From contig NW_025955096.1 in NCBI RefSeq assembly GCF_022376445.1, forward strand, positions 50,270-114,269: a stretch of DNA of 64,000 nt, read 5' to 3'. This document shows, in pieces, positions 10,931-22,800 of the stretch. Origin of the DNA: Fomitopsis serialis (taxonomy: Eukaryota; Basidiomycota; Agaricomycetes; Polyporales; Fomitopsidaceae). Position 1 is the stretch's first letter; each line of letters begins with the position of its first letter. The notes beneath the pieces are model-generated. The model was not told the DNA's origin and did not search any database. It worked only from the letters and a program-made list of their open reading frames with translations. A program made the translations under genes and the position numbers.

Positions 10931-12701
10931 TCACGGGGTTTCAGCTACACGTATTGTATACGAGCACAATGCGGGGCTCACCTCCTCGCCCTGCAGGCGG
11001 ACATACTCGCGACGCCTCATGTTCTTGACGCCCTTGGATACCAACCAGAAGCCCAGCATCATGATGAACGCCATGATGATGCCCCAGCACGCACTGTAGA
11101 CAGGGTTGCTCTGGGCATCAACACCAGGCAGAGTAGCCCACGTCGAACCAGTGCTGCATGCCCTGGCCCACTCGCGGTTGCTGCTGACCAACGAGTTCTG
11201 AAGTAGTGTGAGATCCACTGGCTACACTGCAAATGCGGACGTACACACCTCGAGGCGGTAGATGAACTCAGTAAGAGGAATGTCCTCCTGGTGACCAAAG
11301 ACATGGATGGTCTCGAAGTTCTCGGAGGTGCCGTTCTTGAACTTGAAGCGGAGGAAGTCGCGTACATCCGGCGCACGGGCACGGCGCAGCTCAATCGCCA
11401 TAGCAGACGCAAAGTCCGCTGTGAATGGCGACATGTTCAACAGCAGCGAATGCGTAGGACGAACTCAAACACTCACGGATAGCGGCCAACTCAGGGTGAG
11501 ACTGCACGACGTCTGTCATGTGGAAGATCGAAATGAACGGCTGGTAAGTAGTCGCGATGAGCATGAACTGCAGCGGATCTCCGTTGAATGCGATCCGCTG
11601 AAGAGCATCAACCATGCTGCTCATGGCAGTACGACCAGCAACTGTAAGCTAGTGTTAGAGGCTCGACATTCATTCAACGATACGAACACTGACTGTTTCC
11701 AATGCCAGCCATGTCGGGGTCGGAGAAGACCAGGTTCTCGCGGTAGTCGGCCAAGGCACGGGCTTGCTCAACGTAGGTAGGAGGCAGCCGGTGCGCGTAC
11801 GTCCGGTTGTGGACAAGCTCGGTGGAGACGTAGTCCCACATCTAGTGATCACCATAGTCAACGCCAGATAGATCATACCAAGTCCAAAAACCCACGTTGT
11901 ACTGTCGAGTATGGCGACGAAGAATCAGTATGCAACGCTCGCGATACGATGCAATGTACGTACCGCATTTTCCATACTGGCCGGCCTGCCGAAGATGAAA
12001 TCACGGATGTCGCTGAAGAACCGAGACGCGCTCTTGCCAACTTCCTTGAACTCAGAGGAGGCCTGCACGTTCTTGACATGCTCCTCGAAAGCCTGCGTTG
12101 AAAATCAGCATCAACAGGAGTATACAGTGTATGACGCGAAACAGCGTACCGGGCAGTCAGTCCAGCTTTCCAGAGAGCGATCGTTGCTAGGCTCCACGGT
12201 CTCAACTATCCACCTAGTGAGTCGAGGACGAGGACAAGCAATAAGACGTCACAAAGCTACCGACCTGGAACGTATTGGTAGCCGCCGAGAGGAGCGATCA
12301 CCTCCGTCTCATTCGCGAGCAGCTCCCGGTTCGCAGGGTTAGGCGGGAACAAACCTTGAAGAAGCGCCGTCGCGGAGTCGAAGACCGCGGGTCCCTCTGC
12401 GCCCACCTTGACGCGGACATGTACCTGAGCGAGGTCAATGAGGTCGGTCCTGATACCCCGGATGTGCGAAGGGTTCTCCGCGCTGAGGTAAGTGTTACGC
12501 AGGGTCACGCCCAACTGATGCGATTGAACCTATGTAAAACAAGTGTAAGCATGTACCACAAGGACAAACTAGACAACATACCTCGCCAAGCGGCGTGCTC
12601 AACGTCGGACCCGGCTGGTAAGTGATGGGGTGCTGGTACGCCTCCGTACGGTCGCCGTTGCGGGCGAGGACAACGACACCAAGGACTTCGGGGTGAGACA
12701 T
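10931..12701 (-). CDS. Histidine-phosphatase-superfamily (acid phosphatase-like) membrane protein, about 441 residues
   Basis: Nine exons (12701-12582, 12529-12265, 12205-12150, 12092-11964, 11901-11896, 11841-11694, 11641-11477, 11418-11249, 11197-10931) give a length divisible by three. The fold is that of histidine acid phosphatases: the N-terminal strand and loop reads VVVLARNGDR where classical enzymes have RHGxR, and the C-terminal VFGHQEDIPL matches the HD/HAE-like proton-donor region. One transmembrane helix near residue 400 (IIMAFIMMLGFWLV) is followed by a basic cytosolic tail, so the domain is probably luminal or extracellular. The catalytic His of RHG is Asn here, so classical phosphohistidine chemistry is doubtful; I recall this variant in other basidiomycete members. 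The fifth exon is only 6 nt. The last exon may instead splice at GTGAGC (10980) to a short unseen exon. Confidence 0.85.
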
Positions 12702-14278
12702 CGCGGAGACTGGTCACTTAGTGCTGCGTTGAGTACGGAACCAAGTTGAGGACACTGGGAGTGCTGGGGCTCGTTCGTCGGTGCAGCCAAGCTCTTATAC
12801 GTATCCGAGAGTGGCGAGACACAATGCAGAAGCCGGCGTGTTACGCGTCGGCGCTGAGTTCGATGAAACGCGATGCAATCATACCGGAAGTGCTTTGTCC
12901 ACGCCGTGAATGGGCCCCGCCGCAGCAGGCAGACACGTTCCAGGCGGTGCCCGCAAGGTCGCCACCACGACATGGCACAGTGGAGAAATATGCGATCGAA
13001 GTTTCTGCCTTGAAGTGAGCCGTGGAATGAATCCATTGGATCGCCACGAGACTGGGGACCGCGGCGCCGACCGCTAAGTAGATGGGGCCGGGTGGGTACC
13101 TTGCACCGTTGGCGAAGCGGTGGCTTGCCGCACCGGGAGCGCCCGTTTCTCGACCCTGTAGCCAAAAGGTTGTGACGACGGTCTAGACAATCGCAGGATG
13201 GTGATCACAGGCCGTGACGAACTGCTTCTCTCTGACCTGACCGGGGCATTTGTCGCGGCATAATGCACTTCTCTGATCCCCGACGCTTGTCGCGCGGCCA
13301 ACATGAGGAGTAATGCCACCTCAGTAAACGGCTTTATGCCCACAACCACCAACGTTGTGGCCAGCGTTGGCTGAACTATGCGTTAGCAGTCTGACGACGC
13401 ACGTCAAGTATAGTACACACTTAGGATGCATCCTCAAGTGGATGCTTAAAGGCCCAACAATAGTTTTGAACAATGCGCAGGCAAGAGAACGCACGTGCTG
13501 GGTGTGTGCATTGCATACAGCACGTATTTCCCTGCCTACCTTCGCGGCTTCCGAACGTATGAAAAGAACTTCCAGTGTAAGGTACATACTGGTGCCATGC
13601 CTGCAGGTGGAAGTCGCGAGGCGTGTCAAATGACAAGTCCGAACATAATGTACCTAGCCCTCGTGCTCACCTTCAATCCTCACTCGGCGTGCACAGTACG
13701 AGGCTTCGATCGACGCGGGCGTTCGACCATAACTGTACACTCCACCTGGTCGCCGCACCTGCACAATGAAGCTGGTACTTACCAGTCAAATACAGCTGCT
13801 CCTACGTAAGATTCGAGAGGTAAACTCAGCTTGCAGGGAATTACGGAAATGACCTAGGAAGACGACCAGAGCACCCAGCTAGTTGATCCGCCCAATGATC
13901 TTCAAGAGGCGGTATGAACCTCGCACGTTTCCGACTCCCGCGAATTAAGAATCGAGAGCAAGACGGATCGATACTCATCGCCGTCCGTAAGTCTGCTGTT
14001 GTGGTTCTGCGTGCTAGCAAATGGTCATTGCACATGTGGTGTGATCGCCGATGCGCAAGATTGGCAAAGATTGGGCCAATTCTACTCAACCAAAAGACGC
14101 GTTGACACGCTCGGGAAAGCGCCTTGCTTTGACGAGACTTTCGATGGAGCGCTGTCCTGCAGGGAAAATTGCCTGCCAAGTAATGTATTGCATTCACCGT
14201 TATGTGCGCCTGTCGTGGCACATTGTACATCAGTAAGTTGAACAGTGACAGAGCATGCGTTGTATACGTGCCTCAACT
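12702..14278. other. Intergenic, no supported gene
   Basis: About 1.6 kb between the phosphatase-like start and the SRP72 stop. Several open frames of 60-190 codons occur on both strands, but none has recognisable motifs or splice structure. Confidence 0.4.
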
Positions 14279-15430
14279 CTACTTCTTTCCCTTCTTCTTT
14301 CCTTTGCCTGAGCTTCCACCACCACCTCCGCCGGCGGCTACTGCACCAGGTGTCTCCACTACTCCTTGCGTCGCTCCTCCTCCGCCCCTTCCTCTCCGCC
14401 TGGCATGCGCTTGCAGGAAGCTCGAGCGCTCGCTCTTCTTGAGCCACCTCTCTGGGTCGGGCGGTGGTGTAACCCCAGGGACGACACCCTTCGGTATCCT
14501 GCGTGCCCGCGGCTTCTTCTGCGGGGCTTCAGGCTGCGGGGCGTCCCTACCTTGAGCCGCCGCAGTCGGGATCGAGGGCGCGACAGCCACGGGCGGAGGA
14601 GCGGACTCAAGGGAGTCTGTGAGAGACTGGGGGAGTGCGGAGAGGGACGTGAGGTAGCCGGACGTGAGGAAGTCGAGATGTGCCTGTGCGGCGGAGAGGT
14701 TGGTCAAGATGTCGGCTTGCTCGTCCGAGTGCTGGGGTTGCGCCATGCGCGTTAGACTCTCATTTGCAGGATTTGACACGGGTTACTTACGGGTTCGGCC
14801 GTGTCGAGGAGTGTGTTGTATAGATCGTAGGCTGTTTGGTACTCGCCTTCACGATAAGCCTGGAGAGATTGCGTGTCAGGAGTGAATGCATGCAAAAAGT
14901 AAATATGCATACTAGCTGGGCCTCTAAGTGGGCAACTCCTCTGTTGTCCTCCACGTCGCCTCCGTCCTTGAGTGATTTCAGTACGTCCGTCGCCTCGTCC
15001 TCTCGATGCAAACGGTGAAGCGTGTAGGCCTTCTCAAACGAGAACGCGTCGTCCTTGCCCTGGCCACTCTGTGTATTCACAACACTGATCAAAGCCAGCG
15101 CCGTGGCATACTGCTCCGTCTGTAAGAGCAGGAAGAGCTTCGTCTGCAGCGCGTCCTGGTCTCGCGGGTCGACTCGCAGTACTACGCCCAATATCAGCAA
15201 TCCAAGGAGACATGATATGTCCGACACTCGTACTGACTCTTGTCGCAGGTCTTGATTGCGTTCACAAAGTACCCGCCGTCTATCTGCGCGCAGAGAGACG
15301 TGAACAGTCGTTTCAAGCGATCCGCATTCGAGAAGGGCTGTTTCTTGACCGGCGCGGGCCTCTGCTGCTTGCGCGATGGTCCAGAGGACGTCTTGGTCGC
15401 TTTCTGACGGCTAGATGGCTTCGTGGCCAT
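14279..15430 (-). CDS. SRP72: Signal recognition particle subunit SRP72, unusually short (327 residues)
   Basis: Exons 15430-15238, 15181-14913, 14859-14791 and 14731-14279 sum to 327 codons plus stop. A basic N-terminus is followed by TPR-like helices (YFVNAIKTCDKIL, then DALQTKLFLLLQTEQYATALALI, then AYREGEYQTAYDLYNTLL) and the TNLSAAQAHLDF segment. The C-terminus has the SRP72 signature RIPKGVVPG, PDPERWLKK and a Lys/Gly-rich tail, the region that binds 7S RNA. SRP72 pairs with SRP68 on SRP RNA in the cytosol and nucleolus and supports targeting of ribosomes to the ER. Family members usually have 600-700 residues with about nine TPRs. Here the middle TPRs are absent and TPR4-like sequence runs within one exon through a Pro/Ala linker into the RNA-binding region. 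The gene is divergent from the pinin-like gene across 290 bp. Confidence 0.85.
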
Positions 15431-15720
15431 GTTGAGTCAGATTGTCTGGTGTCGAATATCGCGGTGGTGGTTAGACAAACGTGTGGCGGGCGACCACGCG
15501 TTTGTACGGTCGTGGATAGTGTCGGTAACAAACCCATTGAAGGGGTGCCACTATAGCGTTACTGAAGTTTACTGACCGAATCAATAACTTTCGTAACACT
15601 ACATTAGTACGTGCCTAACAGACGCGCGGGACGCTACTATCTTGCGTCTTTCCATCACGGTTGGTCAACGGTGCGACCTCTGCTCACTCGGTGTTTTCGA
15701 CTCGCTACCACAAAGTCATA
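15431..15720. promoter_or_regulatory. Divergent promoter shared by SRP72 and the pinin-like gene
   Basis: The two ATGs are only 290 bp apart and face away from each other, so both promoters must lie largely here. No clear TATA box is seen, which suits housekeeping genes. Confidence 0.5.
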
Positions 15721-17017
15721 ATGGCGACGGAAACGTATGCATCCCACACCGTCAATCCCTCCCTGCGAAGACTGACACCCGTATCTCAGCTCACCACCCC
15801 CAGCGCCGGACGCGGACACGCAGATGGTCGATCCCACCCAACTCCAAGACGCGTCCGCGGAGGAGGCCACAAGGGCGGGGCGGAAGCGGCCACGTATTGA
15901 CATGGCACCAGATGCAGGTCAGCGCAAACGCGGCAAGTCGATGTTCGCGCTCGCTCTAGGTACGCTTACGAAGGCGAAGAACGAGGACCGACAGAGGAAC
16001 CAAAGCGATGCGGTGCGTCCATCCATCCGTCTAGTGGTTGTCTTTCGGGACGTAGGCTGATACGCGTGCTGTGACCAGGTAAAAAAGCGGCAAGAGATCG
16101 AGCAGCGACTGCAAGACAAGCTGCGCAAAGAGACGGACAGCGTACGGCGTGCCGAGGAGGCGAAGAAGGACAAGACTGCCGCGAACCGCAAGGAAGAGGA
16201 GCTGCAACTCAAGGACTCTATCGTATGTCCTCTCCCCCTGCCACACGCCGTGTTGCGTTCGCAGTGGCCGCCTGAGGCCGTTCACGCATGCTGACCCCTC
16301 CACCAGTACAAACTGCGCCGAACACGTCTCCCTCTCCTCGCCAATTTCTTGCTCACCTCTGACACGATCCCTAACATCCCGCCCACCGACCGCTCCTCAC
16401 CTCCCCCAGCCCCCAGCGAAGCCCCACAAGATGCGGACCCAGCAGCCGCCACCGCCCGGGCTTCCAAGGCGCCCGCACTGGCGGCCCCGCTCCGCTCGCA
16501 CCCTCCACCATTGTACTACCTCCCCGCCATCCTCACGCCCGCACAAGAGGCATTCCTCAAGAGGAGAAAGGAGGAGGTGCGTGTAATGGATGTTCCGTCT
16601 TATGGCCCAGAACTGACAGTGGCGTAGGTGGCAGCAGCGGCTGACGTAGAATGGACCGCCTTCGTCGATGAGCGCACGGCGGGCGTTTCAGAGATCACAC
16701 GCCTCCGAGAACGCGTCGGGGAGGAAGACACACGAACGAAGGGCCCCAAGACGACGCAGGAAGACGTGGAACTGCCTGACGCACCAGCTGCCCCTGCCAG
16801 CCTAAAAAAGCAGTCGGAGGAGTCACAGTCTGAGTCAAAGAACGCGTCAGCGGGGGGCACAGCTGCCCCTGCGCAGAACGGCGCAAATCCTCCGAAGGAG
16901 GCCGCGGACGACGCGAAGATGGAGGTGGACGACGAGGCCGCGAAGAAGAGCGAGCAGAAGGAGAGACCGGTGGTGGCAGCGCCCCCGGTGGACGAGGACG
17001 ATGCGGTTGAGTATTAG
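15721..17017 (+). CDS. Pinin/SDK/MemA-domain protein (splicing-associated), 346 residues
   Basis: Exons 15721-15734, 15790-16012, 16079-16222, 16307-16576 and 16628-17017 are in frame throughout. The first exon is 14 nt. The pinin/SDK/MemA core begins RKRPRID, RGKSMFALALGTL, with a charged coiled coil (KKRQEIEQRLQDKL to RKEEELQLKDSI), then YKLRRTRLPLLANFLLT and PPPLYYLPAILTPAQEAFLKRRKEEV. The tail is acidic and low in complexity (repeated D/E, Ala, Pro), ending DEDDAVEY. Family members are nuclear and work in or next to the spliceosome and exon-junction machinery. An Ala/Pro-rich insert sits between the coiled coil and the conserved PPPLYYLPA block. No transmembrane or catalytic motif is present. 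Confidence 0.88.
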
Positions 17018-17519
17018 ATGTTTTCTCTCCCCAGGTGAGAGGGCTTCGATGGTTTGTGCTGCTATCTTTTCTTCCTTTTAGTGCATCTGCCGTGTGCTCG
17101 ATTTCTGTAGTATCGTTCCTTCGACACTCCTTTTCTGCCGGCGGCATGGACTGAGACGCTGTACGGTACGACTCCATAGTCTTGGAACGTTATCATACGC
17201 TTATGCTAGCGCGTCGTCAGACCCAGGGTTGGACCGAATGTCACTGTGATCTGAGTTGCCTACTGTCCCGATCGACAGGTATAGTACTACAAGGGTATGT
17301 TGCACTTCTGCGACGGCGTAGCGAGAGAAGGAATGTTCCATGATCCATTAAATAAACATATATGTACTACGCGTTAAGCACAGATCCAGCGACGGTGTCA
17401 CAAGAAGAGAGTTCTGCACCGTGAAAGCTGAGCGACAATCAGAACTACAGTACACTGACATACCAGTGGTCCTATTTCAGTCCAGTGCTCCAAAATCCGT
17501 CTGGCAGTAGCTCGATATA
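17018..17519. other. Intergenic between convergent genes
   Basis: This 500-bp stretch holds the 3' ends of the pinin-like and CFEM genes. No gene or repeat is seen. Confidence 0.45.
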
Positions 17520-18290
17520 TCACAGTCCGCTAAGCACGCCCAGCGCTGCCAATCCCAGCCCAACGGCCAAGGCAATGATGATCCTGCCATCTGCTCCCAG
17601 TCCCAGCCGCGCTGCAGCACTCGTGTTTGTTGAGGTAGCGGACGCAGACGACGAGCTGGATGCAGTACGAGACGCAGAGGTGGAGGTGTGAGAGGCCGAG
17701 GCGCTGGATGATGTAGTGGTTGCGGAGAGGGACGTGGTGGCGAAGCTGATGGACGTGCTCGGGGATGCGACTGCGCAGAACTGGTTGGCAAGCGACTCGG
17801 CCGGCGAGATGCTGCTTGGGCAGTGCATTGCCAGGCACGAAGTCAGGTTCTGCGCGAAGAAGGTCGAGCTGTCGAGCGCGTTAGGCTGAGATAAACGCGG
17901 ACAGCGACAAATGCACATACTTGGCGCTGCCGCAGAAGCAGTCGACATCAGCGACACTAGAGCACCCCGTGAACGCGACGGCGGAGTCAATGCAATCGTC
18001 GACTAGAGGTGAGACGTATGAGAACATGGCGCGCTTCAGCATGTTTGCTACTCACCGCAGGCAGAATACCCGCTGAAGCTCGGCAAGGACGCTGTGCTCG
18101 TCGCGGACCCGCTCAAACTACCGCTCCCATTCGCACTGCTGGTGCTGGAAAATGGTATGGTCGCGCCCGAGATTGAAGTTGAGCTCTCAGATATCGAGTT
18201 GTCGGACGAGGTCGACTGGGCGCCAACGTTAACAAAGGAGAGCGCGGCGGAGACAGCCAGCAACAACGACAGCGGGAGGTTCGTAAACAT
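17520..18290 (-). CDS. CFEM-domain protein with probable GPI anchor (221 residues)
   Basis: Exons 18290-18056, 18002-17921 and 17868-17520 give 221 codons plus stop. The third exon must begin after the CGACAG acceptor at 17869 to keep frame. Residues 1-24 form a secretion signal (LPLSLLLAVSAALSFVNVGA). A Ser/Thr-rich stretch follows, then the cysteine pattern of CFEM (YSACVDDC, FTGC, VDCFC, LTSCLAMHC, QFC: eight cysteines), a long Ser/Thr/Ala-rich stalk and a hydrophobic C-terminal helix (IIIALAVGLGLAALGVLSG) typical of a GPI-attachment signal. CFEM proteins sit at the fungal cell surface; some bind haem, others act at host or substrate surfaces. A CFEM Asp (VADVDC) used for haem in Candida Csa2-type proteins is present, but the function here is not settled. 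Confidence 0.88.
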
Positions 18291-18448
18291 GGCTTCGCCG
18301 GGCAGCGCGCAGCGGGGTTCAGTTAAAGAGAGGAGGCAGTGAGAAGAGAGCGAGACGGCGGTGGAGTGGACTATAAGCAGCACGTCTCCGCAGAAGCTCT
18401 TCTCGGCAAACACAGCAAGACTTGCCTTTTTCGGCGGTCATATGCTTC

Positions 18449-18600
18449 GCATGTCAGTACTTTGCAGTATTCTGCCTTCAGTTGAGCGCATTCGAACCCC
18501 ACTGGCAGGACAGCATTGCGATCCTCGTACAGCGGGCGCAGCACAAGTAGACAACACGTATCGCAGTGAACGCAGTAAATTTGTAAGCAGCTTTTTCGGT
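18449..18600 (+). repeat. Diverged direct repeat, copy A
   Basis: The stretch beginning GCATGTCAGTACTTTGCAGT is repeated in the same orientation at 19433. The first 42 bp differ at only a few places; weaker matches continue for about 120 bp (GATCCTCGTA versus GATCATCGTA, then a GTAGACAA/TTAGACAA block). The two copies flank the small gene at 18870. Confidence 0.6.
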
Positions 18601-18805
18601 GTCCTGTCTGTCACAGCGTCAACAGCGCGCGACGCCACGGGCAGAGCAAGAACATCCGCAACATGCTCAGACACTGCGCAATCAACATTTTAACTGACAA
18701 ACCGCACAACTAAGTCACATCGACTCCTGTGCTAATAGCAGTCGAGTACACACCCAGTCCAGCTGCAGGTGGAATCGCAACCCTAAATAATCTTGTTGCC
18801 TTCCC

Positions 18806-18814
18806 CTATATAAC
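18806..18814 (+). promoter_or_regulatory. TATA box of the small gene at 18870
   Basis: CTATATAAC is 56 bp upstream of the ATG, in an AT-richer patch with a pyrimidine-rich tract after it. Confidence 0.5.
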
Positions 18815-18869
18815 CTCTCATTTGCCCCTATTTTCCAGGATCCTCCACTGCTTCAGGCTTTCAATCCCA

Positions 18870-19211
18870 ATGCAAACCCCACCCCGTATTTCTGATGAGG
18901 AGGCCAAGCTTTACTACCCTGGCCTACCCTCCCGCCCGATCCTGGTCGCCCGAACCGGTTCCACTTGGGAGGCGCCGACTGGCCCAGAGGCGTACCCCAG
19001 GCTCAAGGAGCTCAGAGTCGTAGGGAATCATGAAATCAATGAGGTCTGGGAGGACGACCTGGCTCTGAAGGTACACGCCATCCTGCGTGAAGAGAAGATG
19101 GACTGGTCCAGCACCGACGTCCTCCGCATCGCTGGTGGCGGCGCCGCGGATTCCTCTGACTTGACCTATGTATGTCATGCCCATCAGCTTCATCCTGAAG
19201 ACCATCCGTAG
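18870..19211 (+). CDS. Small basidiomycete-restricted protein of unknown function (probably truncated)
   Basis: A 113-codon frame starts at an ATG with a good TATA box upstream. The core (YYPGLPSRPILVARTG, GPEAYPRLKELRVVGNHE, EVWEDDLALKVHAILREEK) resembles a family of short cytosolic proteins I recall as common in Polyporales genomes. In those proteins the chain continues past the DVxRI motif with a conserved IGVMP-type strand and a C-terminal half that is missing here. After LTYV the frame runs into unrelated residues and stops. A GTATGT...CCGTAG segment (about 19169-19214) could be an intron, but the downstream frame then stops at once. Function is unknown. It may be a decaying copy. Confidence 0.5.
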   Translation: MQTPPRISDEEAKLYYPGLPSRPILVARTGSTWEAPTGPEAYPRLKELRVVGNHEINEVWEDDLALKVHAILREEKMDWSSTDVLRIAGGGAADSSDLTYVCHAHQLHPEDHP

Positions 19212-19432
19212 CAATGAGGCCCTCGCCAAGGCCTACATCAAGTCGGGTCCGTCCGTCTAGGCCACCCCGAAATTACCCATACCAGATTCAAAAATCCTCG
19301 CTCGGGGAAACGTTGACGAGGTGGTGAAAGGTAGAATAGGGTAGAGTAGTCTCATTTCTTCTCGGCAGAGAGAAAGACGTGCCTATTCATTATGGTTATT
19401 ATTATCACCGATCATACACGTTGCATATCAGT

Positions 19433-19600
19433 ACTTTGCAGTTTTTTGCTTTCAGTTGGGCGCATGCAACGCTAGCAGACCTGCATATGCATTGTGATCA
19501 TCGTATCAAGACAGCGCGCGGGCGTAGCGCGATTAGACAAGTATGCATCGCAATCAAATTATCCACTCGTCAAATCACTGACCGCGTCCGATTGGCACTC
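19433..19600 (+). repeat. Diverged direct repeat, copy B
   Basis: This is the second copy of the segment at 18449. It is followed by a TATA-like ATATAAGTA near 19612 but no matching gene: the next coding sequence is the 3' end of the ceramidase on the other strand. It looks like a leftover of a tandem duplication that included the small gene's promoter. Confidence 0.55.
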
Positions 19601-19852
19601 ACCACTCATATAAGTACCGGTAAGATAATCAAAGGCCACTCGCAACGTTGACAATACCCCAAGCAGGATCACGACGCACTGTCAAACCGCAGAACGAAGC
19701 TACATCAACTGTGATACAGTCCGCACATGTGCTAGCATTCCAGTATAGGTCAGTAGGGGAGTACACAACGGAGTCCGAGGTGTGAGGATACAACAGGTGA
19801 TCAGTCCAAGCATAGAGAATGAATCCAAGCATCGTTATGATCGTGATTGAGA

Positions 19853-22800
19853 TCATGCAACAGTGAAGTTGGACGACCGCCCAATGAACGGGGTGATGGT
19901 TCCAAGGATGTGCTTCGCATCGCCGTAGTAGGTGAACCGATACGTGCCAGCTGCAAGCATTCCCGTCAACCCAGCCTTTCATAGCTAGTGTCAGAAGACA
20001 ACACGTACCAGGCGTATCTGGCTCAACCGTCCTGGATAGCATATCAGCAGAATGCCAACTGGAATGGTGACAGACACTCACCAGGTGACATTGACGGTGC
20101 TGACGCCGAAAGCCTGCTCATCCGATGTCAAAACACTGGAACTGTGATTTACGACCAATGCCACTGACCACGTTCGTCCTCTCCCAACGATACGTCGTGG
20201 AGGGGTGCGAGTCCGACCTCACCGGGACCCATTGCTCGTCAAGCCATCTATCAACTGTCAAGAAAGTTTGTTCCAGGCGCAGGTTGTTCTATTCCCCGGC
20301 GCACAGCTCAGTGGTTGCACAGGAAGGTCCGATAGACGCTTACCCTTGGGTTGGCCCTGAAACGCCCCAGAGACATATTGGCATCGTCAGTCTGTGATGA
20401 TAGAATGCAGCGAAAGAGACTAACGTACCCGACAAATCGGGCAGCGACAGTGTCTCCTGCATGGTACGGCGCGTCCACCTCAACGTCAGCGAGCACGTCG
20501 CCGAAGTTCTTGCCAAGCGGCGCTGTATCTTGTATCACAGGTAGCTAATCAAATTAATGAGCACAGGATGGTCAGAGCTCGCGACCAGACCCCAACCTGC
20601 AACGAGATGACTTCGCTAGTGAGATCGATAGGTGCAGCGTCTGACGGCGGCATCTCCGTGATGCCGGGTGCGAGGTACCGCACAAGCTTGCCGTACTCAT
20701 GGATGTATGCGTCCAGCGTATCTGCGGCCAGTCGTCAGCCCGGACGTCTCCCCACGAGTGCGTACACCTACGAGGCCCGAAGATCGTCGAAGCGCCTTCA
20801 TACCGCTGCACCGAGTACTCCTCCTGGGTCGTCACGTAATGCGCGTACGTGTTCGCGGGCCCCGCCACTACAACATAAGCATCCTCGCCGATGACCCCGG
20901 ACGCGATGAGATTCGCACGGATGGCTTCGCTGTGAGCATGCAACACAGTAAGCCTGAGGTCGCGCAGGCGTGGACATAGGGCGGAGGACTGACCGGATGC
21001 GCCGGCCAGCCATGGTGGTCATCTCCCCAGGGATAATGAGCATGACGAGGTTGCCAACGCGAAGGATCTGGATGTCGACTGTACTGGGGGACCACGCGTA
21101 CGGTTTCTCTGCGTAGCCCTGTGGTCAAGAGTCATCGTATTGAGTACATGTCGGGCTTTTAGAAGTTAACCCACGCACGGTGTCGAGAAGGATAGGCTTC
21201 GGATAGTGGCACAAGACTTGCTCGGGTGGCGGGCGGGGCGTCACCGCGACCTTCACGAACTCCCAGAACGGGTTCCTGAGGGAGGATGCTGAGTACGACG
21301 TTGTCGCATACTGTGTGGGTACGTACTGTGAGGTCGAATTATCGCCCTGAGTGAAATCGAACGCGCCAGGACCGTCTCTGGATAGGAAACTGGTCAGCTG
21401 CATGCACGTCCACCGGGGCTCGACATACGTTGTCCCTCCTGCAAACGAGTAGCCTAAGATCCAACTCAGCCTCCTTGTACTGTACAACAGACCAAACGTC
21501 ACACGTACCCAATGCAGACGGGCAGGTCTGCACCGTCCTCCCATCAGGCAGCTCAAACGACCTGAAACTCCTGTACACCATCCACCTTATCTCAGCAACG
21601 CACTTCCCAGCTTGACTCTCAGGTGCACTCACATGTCCGCATACGTATGCACCGCTTTCACCGGTCCAGCAACAGGCATCATGTCCTCAGGGCGGTCCAT
21701 CACGCTCTTCGCGCCGTCGACCTGGAGCTGCGCGATGATCCTATTAGACTCGAAGTCCGAGATGCGGAAGCCCGGGCCGCTGCATCGCGCGTCTGCATTC
21801 AATATGCAGCGGACGGGGATACGGAGGACGACTTACCGGCCGCGGCAGTCTTGCGTCGTGTTCCCACACGTTGAATGCTCGAAGTCGCACGGCTTGCCGT
21901 CCCAGGGCTTCCCAGGGCTCTGGCAGACGGCGCCGAGGCTGCGGGGAGGTTAGCGAGATGTGACGGTACGCTGAGGGTCCGCGAGGACTGACGTGTTGGG
22001 GCTGGTATCGCCGACGTTGGCTAGGGTATTGGGACTTAGATGGATGCGAGGGTAGGAAATGGGAGGACAGTACGTACATTGGGTGAAACCGGCGATGAAA
22101 TTCGTCTGTCCGGGCATTGCGTCCGGCTCGACCATGGCTGCGAGACAACTCTGTCAGTGCGCTACACACTGCGCGAGAAATGCGGAATGCCTACCCTCGT
22201 ATAGGTAGGCTGCCATCCCCTTGTTATCGCCGCTGATGAGGGTGTTGTTCTGTGGGGCACCGGCGAGTCGTCAGTTGTGCACTGGGGCGCGGAACGATAG
22301 CGCTCGCCCATACCTGATATAGGCTCGTGCCATGAACCGGGAAGAAGCTCAAGAAACCCCTCGCGCTCCCTTCCCCATCCTCGAACCGCAGCACCGTCAT
22401 CTCCTTATCCACATCCGCCTCATACCGGGCCCTCTCCTCCTCGGGGTTCGCCAGTACGCGCTCGGCGACCTGTTGATATTCGCTCCTACTACCGTCGCGT
22501 TCCCGAGCCGGAGCCTACCTGGAGTGAGGCTCGCGTGCGCACGCTGGACGGCGAGGACGGTGCCCTCGACGATAGCCTCTGCGGTCTGGGGGACGTAGCC
22601 CAGCGAGGTGATGTGCGGGAGGAGGTTCTCGAGGTATCCCCCGACCCCCGCGTGCGAGTGCGTCGCGACGAGCGCGATGTTCGTGTGCGTGTAGAGGTCC
22701 GGGTATTCGTGGGAGAGGCGGTGGATGATCGAGCGTCGGATGCCGGTGTCGCCCATGCCGATGTCTGTGGGAGGGGCGTGGGCGTGAGAGGGTGGGGAGG

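Noticed and set aside
18470..18560. T-loop-like GGGGTTCGAATGC on the minus strand, considered as a tRNA
   Set aside because: No matching acceptor stem, D-arm or anticodon arm could be formed around it.
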